5,700 nucleotides of DNA from an uncultured Eggerthella sp. (lineage in GTDB: Bacteria > Actinomycetota > Coriobacteriia > Coriobacteriales > Eggerthellaceae), in assembly GCA_900538545.1 (NCBI GenBank), contig UPYK01000032.1, positions 1 to 5,700 on the forward strand, given 5' to 3'. The first letter of the stretch is position 1. Every line of letters begins with the position of its first letter. Below the pieces are notes generated by a model. That model ran no database searches. It was not told the origin of the DNA and was given only the letters and a program-made list of their open reading frames with translations. Positions 1 through 5,455 of the stretch are shown in pieces. Position numbers and translations under genes: made by a program.

Positions 1-138
1 TTGCCGACTAAATTCATTTTTAATAAAACCCGAGCAAAGCAGCGACGCATGAGCGAATCAGTTTATCTGATTCGCGAACAGGGAAGCGGGGAACCTCGTG
101 TCTCGCGCTCGGCGCTGATCGAGCAAATCAGCTACTAG
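1..138 (+). CDS. Possible C-terminal end of an unidentified plus-strand protein (partial at left edge)
   Basis: Frame 1 is open from the first base to a TAG at 136-138, giving 45 residues that end in RSALIEQISY. The stop lies about 10 bases before a strong hairpin terminator, as expected for the last gene of a unit. The peptide has a basic stretch (KTRAKQRR), then a segment VYLIRE...RVSRSALIEQI. This faintly recalls the end of an excisionase-type helix-turn-helix domain, in which a VYRLIRE-like helix is followed by a basic wing and a SAL helix. That resemblance is by eye only and I do not assign a function. An ATG at 49-51 has no SD-like sequence before it, so a short complete gene starting there is unlikely. 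An open frame of this size can occur by chance, and the first 30 bases are AT-rich like intergenic DNA, so the call is tentative. Confidence 0.35.
   Translation: MPTKFIFNKTRAKQRRMSESVYLIREQGSGEPRVSRSALIEQISY
53..75. repeat. Perfect 9-bp inverted repeat with 5-nt spacer
   Basis: The arms GCGAATCAG (53-61) and CTGATTCGC (67-75) are exact reverse complements separated by TTTAT. No T-tract follows on either strand, so it does not look like an intrinsic terminator. It could be a protein-binding site or an RNA hairpin. It lies inside the tentative partial reading frame at the left edge. Confidence 0.6.
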
Positions 139-147
139 GCAGTAAAA

Positions 148-176
148 AAACGGGCAGGGATGATCCCTGCCCGTTT
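148..176. terminator. Bidirectional intrinsic terminator
   Basis: The 10-bp arms CGGGCAGGGA (151-160) and TCCCTGCCCG (164-173) pair perfectly around a TGA loop, and flanking A/T bases extend the stem. Read on the minus strand, the hairpin is followed by seven T residues (complement of 144-150), so it is a strong terminator for the acyl-CoA synthetase gene that ends at 235. Read on the plus strand, only three T residues follow directly, giving a weaker terminator for whatever gene ends at 138. Confidence 0.9.
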
Positions 177-234
177 GCGTTCAACTGCTCTGTCGCACGA
201 AACTTAGGTGTCGAACGACCGGGTAGTTTGTCAC

Positions 235-1875
235 CTACTTTGCGGCTTTGAGGCGCTTGTCCAGTTCGTCGGCGAGCTGGTGACGCTTCACCTTGCCGCT
301 TTCCGTATGAGGAATCTCATCGATGAACTCGATGTGCTCTGGCCACAGACGCTTCGCGATGCCCTTCGCAGTAAGGTAATCAGCGATGGAATCGAGCGTG
401 GGGCGCTCTGCATGCGGATCTTCGAGCACGATGAAGGTGCAGATGCGCTCGCCCAAGCGATCGTCAGGCAAACCGATGGTGGCATGATCGCCAACGCCCG
501 GGCAACCCATGAGGTTCTCGTCGACTTCGTTGGCAGAGATGTTGATGCCGCCACGAATGAGAATCTCCTTCTTGCGACCATTGATGCGGATGCGGTGTTC
601 ATCATCCATGTAGCAGAGGTCGCCTGAAGAGAACCAGCCGTCGTCGGAAAGCTCCGAAGCCGTTGCTTCAGGGTTCTTCAGATAACCTGCGAACATGTGC
701 GGGCCACGCGAAAGCTCTTCGCCCTGTTCGCCGTGAGGAACTTCATTACCGAACTCATCGACGACCTTGACCTCGATGCCCTCAGGAGCAACGCCTGACC
801 AAGCACCATCCCATTCGAGCGCCTTTGCCGGCGGAACGAAGAGGTGCGGACAACTTTCGGTGGAACCATAGCATTCGCAGAGGACCACATCATGAGACGC
901 AGCGCGCTCGACCATGGAGCCCGGAACGGGAGCGCCGCCACAAATGTAGAGCTTGAGCGATTCGAAATCGAGATCGGTTGAATCCGCTGTGTTCAGCATG
1001 TCGTAGATGAACGGCGTAGCGCCCATCGACCAGGTAACGCCTTCGCGGTTCATCTGGTTGATCGCCTCTTCGGGGTTGAAGTGATGTGCGACTACGACAC
1101 GGCCGCCGAGCAGCAGCGGCGTGATGAGACCATGATTGAAGCCCGTTGCATGATTGAGCGGTGCCGGCATGAACATGACATCGTCTTTCGTAAGGCCGAG
1201 GCCCGTCGAGAATGCGCGCTCGGAGAAGAGCAGCGCGTTGTGCGTGATGAGCACCGCCTTCGGACGACCGGTGGTACCGGAAGTGGAAAGGATGAGCACC
1301 ACTTCATCGGACTTGCTGCCTGCTTCGCCCGTATAGGGTTCGTATTTCTCGAAGATCTCTTTGAGCGTGGTGGCAGATTTTGCATCGACCGTTTTGTCGT
1401 GAACGGCGATCGCATTGATCGGAAGAGAAGGAATGCGCTCGACCACGGAGAAGATCTGATCTTCGAAATTGGTCTTGTGATGGAAGGTGGGAGCAATGAA
1501 CGCCTTGGATTCAACAAGGTTCATGGCGTAGACGAGGTCTTCGCCGTTGAAGGTGACCGCGAGCGGATGGATGACCGCGCCGACCTTCAGGCAAGCAACG
1601 TAGAGAATAGCGAATTCAGACCACGGCGGCATCTGGAAGGTGACCACATCACCGTTCTGGATGCCCTGTTCACGCAGCCATGAAGCAAGACGCGCGGCCT
1701 TATCGTCGATTTCGGCGTAGGTAAGGCGCACACCCATGTCGTCGGAGATATATTCACGATCGGGGTGAGCCGCAACACGATCGTTCCAAATATCGTTGAC
1801 CGTCTTTTCGGTCCAATAACCTTGCTCGTAATAGCGCTTTTTGTTCTCTTCGTTGATCTTAAGATCGGTAATCAT
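235..1875 (-). CDS. fadK: FadK-like AMP-forming acyl-CoA synthetase (fatty-acid/carboxylate-CoA ligase)
   Basis: A complete 546-residue member of the ANL adenylating superfamily, near the usual length for the family. It is expected to activate a carboxylic acid with ATP to an acyl-adenylate and then transfer it to CoA in the cytoplasm. Visible motifs in order: P-loop STSGTTGRPKA (197-207), A5 motif YGSTE (336-340), SGDL with Asp419 (417-420), hinge region GRKKEILIRGG (433-443), and A10 ESGK with the catalytic Lys528. From memory, blocks such as MPAPLNHATGF (236-246) and YGSTESCPH closely match E. coli FadK, an anaerobically used short/medium-chain fatty-acyl-CoA synthetase. Related cyclohexanecarboxylate- or aryl-CoA ligases share these blocks, so the substrate is not settled. 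The ATG at 1875 is supported by an AGGAAGAGGG ribosome site a few bases upstream. The gene diverges from a CoA-transferase gene and ends at a strong terminator. No broken motif is seen. Confidence 0.93.
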   Translation of the reverse strand: MITDLKINEENKKRYYEQGYWTEKTVNDIWNDRVAAHPDREYISDDMGVRLTYAEIDDKAARLASWLREQGIQNGDVVTFQMPPWSEFAILYVACLKVGAVIHPLAVTFNGEDLVYAMNLVESKAFIAPTFHHKTNFEDQIFSVVERIPSLPINAIAVHDKTVDAKSATTLKEIFEKYEPYTGEAGSKSDEVVLILSTSGTTGRPKAVLITHNALLFSERAFSTGLGLTKDDVMFMPAPLNHATGFNHGLITPLLLGGRVVVAHHFNPEEAINQMNREGVTWSMGATPFIYDMLNTADSTDLDFESLKLYICGGAPVPGSMVERAASHDVVLCECYGSTESCPHLFVPPAKALEWDGAWSGVAPEGIEVKVVDEFGNEVPHGEQGEELSRGPHMFAGYLKNPEATASELSDDGWFSSGDLCYMDDEHRIRINGRKKEILIRGGINISANEVDENLMGCPGVGDHATIGLPDDRLGERICTFIVLEDPHAERPTLDSIADYLTAKGIAKRLWPEHIEFIDEIPHTESGKVKRHQLADELDKRLKAAK

Positions 1876-1906
1876 AGTCCCTCTTCCTTTTTTATGAGGT
1901 TAGAAC

Positions 1907-1922
1907 GTGTTCATGAGAACAC
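1907..1922. promoter_or_regulatory. Operator-like inverted repeat GTGTTC-N4-GAACAC
   Basis: The arms GTGTTC (1907-1912) and GAACAC (1917-1922) are perfect reverse complements around ATGA. A further GAAC at 1903-1906 makes a run of alternating GAAC/GTTC half-sites. The site lies between the predicted synthetase promoter and its ribosome site, at roughly +2 to +17 of the predicted transcript, where a bound repressor would block transcription. The regulator is unknown. The spacing does not fit the Gram-positive LexA box (GAAC-N4-GTTC orientation). Confidence 0.5.
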
Positions 1923-1930
1923 TGGGCAAA

Positions 1931-1959
1931 ATTTTACCTGTAATGTAAGCCCCCATCAA
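1931..1959 (-). promoter_or_regulatory. Predicted sigma-70-type promoter of the acyl-CoA synthetase gene
   Basis: On the minus strand a TTGATG -35 box (1954-1959, 4/6 match) is separated by exactly 17 bases from a TAAAAT -10 box (1931-1936, 5/6 match). Transcription would start near 1924, leaving a leader of about 50 bases to the ATG at 1875. No equally good promoter is visible for the divergent CoA-transferase gene on the plus strand. Confidence 0.55.
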
Positions 1960-2067
1960 CACAAAACCAATCCAAATCCGCACTAACCTATTTTCATTTA
2001 CGATAAATCGCTCTGCACCGCGGCGCATAAGAGGTTGTATGCTTATGTGAACATGTTTTTTGAACCC

Positions 2068-2074
2068 AAGGGGG
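2068..2074 (+). promoter_or_regulatory. Ribosome binding site fixing the CoA-transferase start
   Basis: AAGGGGG lies 5 bases before the ATG at 2080 and differs from the ideal AAGGAGG at one position. The in-frame upstream candidates, a TTG at 2035 and an ATG at 2053, lack a properly spaced SD sequence. The protein from 2080 also begins MEWQQIYKDR, which matches the usual N-terminus of this family, so 2080 is the preferred start. Confidence 0.8.
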
Positions 2075-2079
2075 CTTAT

Positions 2080-3387
2080 ATGGAGTGGCAGCAGATCTAT
2101 AAGGATCGCAGTATGGATGTTGAGACGATGCTTGATCGCTTCGTGGGCGATGGCACGTCCGTTTTCGTAGGAACCTTCGAAGTGGCCGGTGGCCTTATCC
2201 GCCCGATGCTCAAGCGCATTCAAGACGGGGTATTGCATGGCATCTCGATGTATGGCGGCATCACGAGCGAGGATCTGCACCTCGACGAATTGACCGTTGG
2301 CTTCGACGAATTCCATTACCACAATTACTTCACCGGTGGCAACGAGCGCAACGGCATTTCTGCTGGTCACACTGCCTATGTGCCCCTACACCTTCATCGT
2401 ACGAAGAACCTTGTTGAAAATGACGGGATCGATGTAGCATTCATCGCTATGACGCCTCCCGACAAGCATGGCTACTGCAATATCGGTCACGTTGGTTGCC
2501 GCCCTGAAGGCATTCGCACGGCAAAGCACGTTATCGCGCAGATCAACCCGAGCGTGCCGTGGGTGAATGGCCTCGAGCGTAACCTGCATGTTTCGCAGAT
2601 CGATGCCTTCGTTGAGATCGATCAGCCCATGACGCAGATGCCGATCGCTGAGCCAAAGCCCGAAGAGAAGATCGTGGGCGATATCGTTTGCGAACTCATC
2701 GAAGATGGCTCGTGCATTCAGCTCGGATTCGGTTCGATCGCGAATGCCATCGCTGAAGGCCTGAAGGCGCGCAAGCATTTGGGTGTGCATTCCGAAATGT
2801 TCAACGATGCCATGGCAGAGCTGCAGGAGCTCGGCGTTATCGACAACAGCCGCAAGAACTACCTGCCCGGCGTTTCCGTTGCGGGCTTCGCCTCTGGCCA
2901 GCAGTACCTCTACGACTTCATCGATCATAACCCGGGCATGTTCTTCACGCCCTACTCCCACGTGAACAACCCTGATTTCATCCGCCTGAATGACAACATG
3001 GTTTCCGTGAATTCTGCTGTTTCGGTCGATCTGACCGGCCAGGTTTGCGCTGAGAGCATCGGAACGCGCCAGTATTCCGGCACTGGCGGACAGGTCGACT
3101 TCATCCGTGGCGCGACGCTCGCGAAGAACGGCAAAGCCATCATCGCCATGACCTCCACCACGAAGACGAAGAACGGCGTGGTCTCGAAGATCGCTCCTAC
3201 GCTCATGGCTGGCAGCGTGGTCACTTCGCTGCGCACCGATGTTCAGTATTTCGTGACCGAATATGGCTGCGTGAACTTGATGTATTGCGACATTCCTGAG
3301 CGTTGCCGCCGCTTGATCAGCATCGCCCACCCCGATTTCCGCGATGAACTCACGCATGAGGCGAAGAAGCTCGGGTATCTGTACTAG
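2080..3387 (+). CDS. Acyl-CoA:carboxylate CoA-transferase (acetyl-CoA hydrolase/4-hydroxybutyrate CoA-transferase family)
   Basis: A complete 435-residue family I-type CoA-transferase. It is expected to move CoA between an acyl-CoA (often acetyl-CoA) and a free carboxylate through a glutamyl-CoA thioester, in the cytoplasm and without ATP use. From memory, length and sequence blocks match Clostridium aminobutyricum 4-hydroxybutyrate CoA-transferase (438 residues): N-terminal MEWQQIYKDR, PPDKHGYCNIG (126-136), QLGFGSIANA (214-223), HLGVHSEM with the likely catalytic Glu239, GGQVDFIRGA (336-345), FVTEYG (391-396) and IAHPDFRDEL (415-424). Butyryl-CoA:acetate transferases belong to the same family, so the acid substrate cannot be named from sequence alone. 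The gene diverges from the FadK-like ligase, which suggests a shared acid substrate or alternative activation routes. It stands alone and ends 54 bases before a strong terminator. All catalytic blocks appear intact. Confidence 0.92.
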   Translation: MEWQQIYKDRSMDVETMLDRFVGDGTSVFVGTFEVAGGLIRPMLKRIQDGVLHGISMYGGITSEDLHLDELTVGFDEFHYHNYFTGGNERNGISAGHTAYVPLHLHRTKNLVENDGIDVAFIAMTPPDKHGYCNIGHVGCRPEGIRTAKHVIAQINPSVPWVNGLERNLHVSQIDAFVEIDQPMTQMPIAEPKPEEKIVGDIVCELIEDGSCIQLGFGSIANAIAEGLKARKHLGVHSEMFNDAMAELQELGVIDNSRKNYLPGVSVAGFASGQQYLYDFIDHNPGMFFTPYSHVNNPDFIRLNDNMVSVNSAVSVDLTGQVCAESIGTRQYSGTGGQVDFIRGATLAKNGKAIIAMTSTTKTKNGVVSKIAPTLMAGSVVTSLRTDVQYFVTEYGCVNLMYCDIPERCRRLISIAHPDFRDELTHEAKKLGYLY

Positions 3388-3441
3388 CGCATAAGGAACC
3401 AGTAAGAGAGGGACGCTCCGAAGATTCCTGCTCTACTACTC

Positions 3442-3479
3442 AAAAAGGGATTACGGCAAAAGCTGTAATCCCTTTTTTT
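3442..3479. terminator. Strong bidirectional intrinsic terminator between convergent genes
   Basis: A stem of about 16 bp pairs 3442-3457 with 3462-3477, with one G-U pair (3455/3464) and an AAAA loop. Its core is GGGATTAC/GTAATCCC, and on the plus strand it is followed by a run of seven T residues (3473-3479). The five A residues at 3442-3446 give a T-tract on the minus strand. It therefore ends both the CoA-transferase gene (stop at 3387) and the convergent metallo-hydrolase gene (stop at 3524). Confidence 0.93.
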
Positions 3480-3523
3480 CGTGCGCACGCTCTTGCGATG
3501 CTTCGTGCGATGCTTTGTACTAT

Positions 3524-4315
3524 TTACTCTTCGTCCAAGTAGACGAGCTGGGCTTGGACGCTACGGAGTGCTGCTTCACGCAATGCTGGATCGATATCAA
3601 CATACACTGCATCCACCAGAGCATCAGCATCGCGCGCAACGCCCGCGGCAAGCGCATCTTTTATCTGCTGCAAGCGTTCGAGGCGGTGTTGACGCGTGGC
3701 TTCGATGGCTTGCAGTGGATCGGTGATGGGATAGCCGTGCCCTGGATAGAACACACGAATCCCCTCTTCTTTCACGATGCGCTCGAGCACATCGAGCGAA
3801 GCCATATAGTCGCCCAAGTTGCCATCGGGATAGTAGACCACCGTGGGGCCATGCTTGAAGACCACATCACCCGTGAACATCGAGCGATCCGCAGGATACA
3901 CGAGCCCAACCGAGTCGCTTGAGTGGCCTGGCAGCGGCACCACACGCAGCGCCGGACCGTTTTCAATCGGGCAAAATTCACCAGGAAGCAACGTGCCATC
4001 GAAGGGCGCATACACGCGTGCGCCTGAAATATCCGCAAGCTCTTCAGCGCCTTCCGTATGATCGGCATGCATGTGCGTGCACACGACCGCACCCACGCGC
4101 AACCCCTGGTCGATGCAGGCATTGAGCACCTTCTGGACATGCTCTCCCGCAGGAGCAGGATCGATCACGATGCATTCGGGCGAAGCGGCTTCGGCAAGCA
4201 CCCACGTATTCGTGCCCGTATAGGTCATGGGTGAAGGATTGTTGGCGCGCACGCAGAACACGCGCTCGCTTTCCTTACCGCCCGCATAGGGCGTTTCGTC
4301 GATGATGAACCCCAT
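3524..4315 (-). CDS. LACTB2-like metallo-beta-lactamase-fold hydrolase
   Basis: A 263-residue MBL-fold protein. The dinuclear metal signature is complete: THMHADH (80-86, ligands His81, His83, Asp85, His86), PGHSSDS with His131, TGD with Asp150, and PGHG with His193. An N-terminal TGTNTW (33-38) and a C-terminal helical region beginning HRLERLQQI (210-218) point to the LACTB2/glyoxalase-II-like group, whose C-terminal part is a small winged-helix-like domain. The human LACTB2 member is an endoribonuclease, while bacterial members are often labelled hydroxyacylglutathione hydrolase-like. The substrate here is unknown, and it is unlikely to be a drug beta-lactamase: no signal peptide is evident. 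I chose the ATG at 4315 because AAAAGGAG lies 5 bases upstream. A TTG at 4342 with GGGGAG before it is a weaker alternative that would add 9 residues. It follows the Nudix gene by 45 bases on the same strand and probably shares its transcript. Confidence 0.88.
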   Translation of the reverse strand: MGFIIDETPYAGGKESERVFCVRANNPSPMTYTGTNTWVLAEAASPECIVIDPAPAGEHVQKVLNACIDQGLRVGAVVCTHMHADHTEGAEELADISGARVYAPFDGTLLPGEFCPIENGPALRVVPLPGHSSDSVGLVYPADRSMFTGDVVFKHGPTVVYYPDGNLGDYMASLDVLERIVKEEGIRVFYPGHGYPITDPLQAIEATRQHRLERLQQIKDALAAGVARDADALVDAVYVDIDPALREAALRSVQAQLVYLDEE

Positions 4316-4320
4316 ATGAA

Positions 4321-4328
4321 CTCCTTTT
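4321..4328 (-). promoter_or_regulatory. Ribosome binding site fixing the metallo-hydrolase start
   Basis: Read on the minus strand, AAAAGGAG sits 5 bases before the ATG at 4315. This favours that start over the in-frame TTG at 4342, and it allows independent translation initiation after the upstream Nudix gene, whose stop codon is at 4361-4363. Confidence 0.75.
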
Positions 4329-4360
4329 CGAATGAATGCCAAACAACTCCCCTGATGCTC

Positions 4361-5269
4361 TTAGTCCAAGTCTGCATGCAGTACGATCGTGCCGTCTTCT
4401 TTACGCAGCGGCTTGAACATGATCTTCTTCACCTTGCGACGGTTCGAAACGAACTCTTCGGCTGAAGGTGCTTCAGCGATGCGCGTGAGATTGAAGAGGG
4501 TGGGCGCAACGATGAGCCAGCGGTTCTCGTCGGCTTCGCGCACGGCATAGGATGGGGTGACCCAATCGGCGATCTGCGCTTCAGAGGTGTTATCGTCGGC
4601 GTGCTGGCCTTCGGGCATGAGCGCTGAGAAGAAGAAGGTATCATAGCGCTTCGGTTCGAAGGTAGGCGTGCAGAAGTTCGCAACCAGGCCAAGCAGATCG
4701 GTACGCAGGATCAAGTTGCGCTCGACGAGCAGGTCGGCAAAGGCGATCTCGTGCGCAACGAGCGCCTCGCGATTCGCGTCCCAGCTCGGGTCGGAAAGAT
4801 CGGTTACCGTAGAAGTTGCATCGGGGCCAGCGAGCAGGACGCCGCACTCCTCGAACACTTCGCGGGCTGCTGCGACCACGATACGGCGCGCATCATCTTC
4901 GGAGACACCCAAAAGCTCAGCCCAGTCCTTCGGGCTGGGACCGCACCAGGGCAGATCGGGGTTCGAATCGCGTTCGTCCACACGACCGCCGGGAAACACC
5001 ACCGCATCGGGCAAGAAGTCCATCGTGTTCACACGACGCAGCATGAACACTTCGACGTTCTGGTTGTTCGGGAAATCGGGCGGGAACACGCCATCGTCGA
5101 TGCGATATTTCGTTTGACCAGGCTTGGAATCACGCACGAGCATGACCGTTGCAGCCAGTTTGGGCGTGGGTGGATCAGGAATGGGATTATCGATGTGGTC
5201 GCCGATCGAGGCAAGCACCTTCTCATTCGGAATCGTTTCGATGGCTCCGTTCGACATATCAATACGCAT
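4361..5269 (-). CDS. NUDT19-like Nudix hydrolase (possible CoA/acyl-CoA diphosphatase)
   Basis: A 302-residue Nudix-fold protein. Early strands are visible as KLAATVMLVRD (37-47) and VEVFMLRR (72-79), followed by AVVFPGGRVD (89-98) and AAAREVFEECGVLL (133-146), which contains the metal-binding REVFEE (136-141). About 28 extra residues lie between the GG and the REVFEE compared with a canonical 23-residue Nudix box. That split box is a hallmark of the NUDT19 (RP2p) group. The block FCTPTFEPKRYDTFFFSALMP (start about 199) also fits that group. Mouse NUDT19 is a peroxisomal CoA diphosphatase, so hydrolysis of CoA or acyl-CoA is a reasonable guess, but the substrate of this bacterial protein is not shown. 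The start at 5269 is set by GAGGAG 5 bases upstream; the same frame is open for 54 more codons to 5431, but that extension is a low-complexity, Arg/Ser/Cys-rich peptide crossing the promoter. It is the first gene of a likely two-gene operon with the metallo-hydrolase. Confidence 0.87.
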   Translation of the reverse strand: MRIDMSNGAIETIPNEKVLASIGDHIDNPIPDPPTPKLAATVMLVRDSKPGQTKYRIDDGVFPPDFPNNQNVEVFMLRRVNTMDFLPDAVVFPGGRVDERDSNPDLPWCGPSPKDWAELLGVSEDDARRIVVAAAREVFEECGVLLAGPDATSTVTDLSDPSWDANREALVAHEIAFADLLVERNLILRTDLLGLVANFCTPTFEPKRYDTFFFSALMPEGQHADDNTSEAQIADWVTPSYAVREADENRWLIVAPTLFNLTRIAEAPSAEEFVSNRRKVKKIMFKPLRKEDGTIVLHADLD

Positions 5270-5302
5270 AGAAACTCCTCTCGGTGCAATCTGTTTGCTC
5301 CT

Positions 5303-5308
5303 ATTATA
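5303..5308 (-). promoter_or_regulatory. Consensus -10 box of the Nudix/MBL operon promoter
   Basis: On the minus strand 5308 to 5303 reads TATAAT, a perfect -10 hexamer. It lies 33 bases before the ATG at 5269, so transcription would begin near 5296. The hexamer 17 bases upstream (5326-5331, CCTTTC on the minus strand) is a poor -35, and a GCGCGCGCG run (5318-5326) fills part of the spacer. A weak -35 with a perfect -10 suggests possible dependence on an activator. Confidence 0.55.
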
Positions 5309-5349
5309 TCGACTCGAGCGCGCGCGAAAGGATACAGGGCAATAACAGA

Positions 5350-5369
5350 TACACATACATGGATGTGTA
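5350..5369. promoter_or_regulatory. Near-perfect 20-bp palindrome upstream of the Nudix promoter
   Basis: TACACAT (5350-5356) and ATGTGTA (5363-5369) are exact reverse complements, and the CATG at the centre (5358-5361) is also self-complementary, so 9 of 10 pairs match. The centre lies about 63 bases upstream of the predicted transcription start, a usual place for an activator acting on RNA polymerase. There is no T-tract typical of a terminator. The sequence does not match the CRP consensus TGTGA-N6-TCACA. The regulator is unknown. It could alternatively be a weak hairpin at the 3' end of the upstream membrane-protein transcript. Confidence 0.45.
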
Positions 5370-5455
5370 AAGCTACGTGATGGAGCATGGGCGAACAAGG
5401 TGCTCAGTGTTGCCGATCTTACTGCACGCAAGCACGTTTTGCCGGGGTACGTATT

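Noticed and set aside
1081..1683. A 200-codon plus-strand open frame opposite the acyl-CoA synthetase gene
   Set aside because: It lies wholly inside the synthetase gene on the other strand, is rich in charged residues without any family motif, and has no credible promoter.
1903..1912. GAACGTGTTC as a LexA (SOS) box
   Set aside because: The Gram-positive SOS box has GAAC and GTTC separated by four bases; here they are separated by two, and the downstream gene is a metabolic ligase.
1900..2370. A 156-codon minus-strand frame across the intergenic region and the start of the CoA-transferase gene
   Set aside because: It would erase the divergent control region and overlap a well-supported gene, and the peptide matches nothing recognisable.
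2386..3357. A 323-codon open frame on the minus strand opposite the CoA-transferase gene
   Set aside because: It is fully antisense to a gene with clear family motifs, has no recognisable motif itself, and is explained by the codon bias of the real gene leaving few antisense stops.
2023..3395. GCGCATAAG present before and after the CoA-transferase gene, suggesting target-site duplication or gene insertion
   Set aside because: A single 9-base match 1.4 kb apart can occur by chance, and there are no transposase, terminal repeats or composition changes.
3494..3515. A 10-bp direct repeat TGCGATGCTT with a 2-bp spacer downstream of the metallo-hydrolase gene
   Set aside because: Only two copies exist, in a short gap between a stop codon and a terminator, with no sign of function or of a larger array.
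4751..5380. A 209-codon plus-strand frame opposite the Nudix gene
   Set aside because: It is antisense to a protein with an intact Nudix signature and lacks its own motifs.
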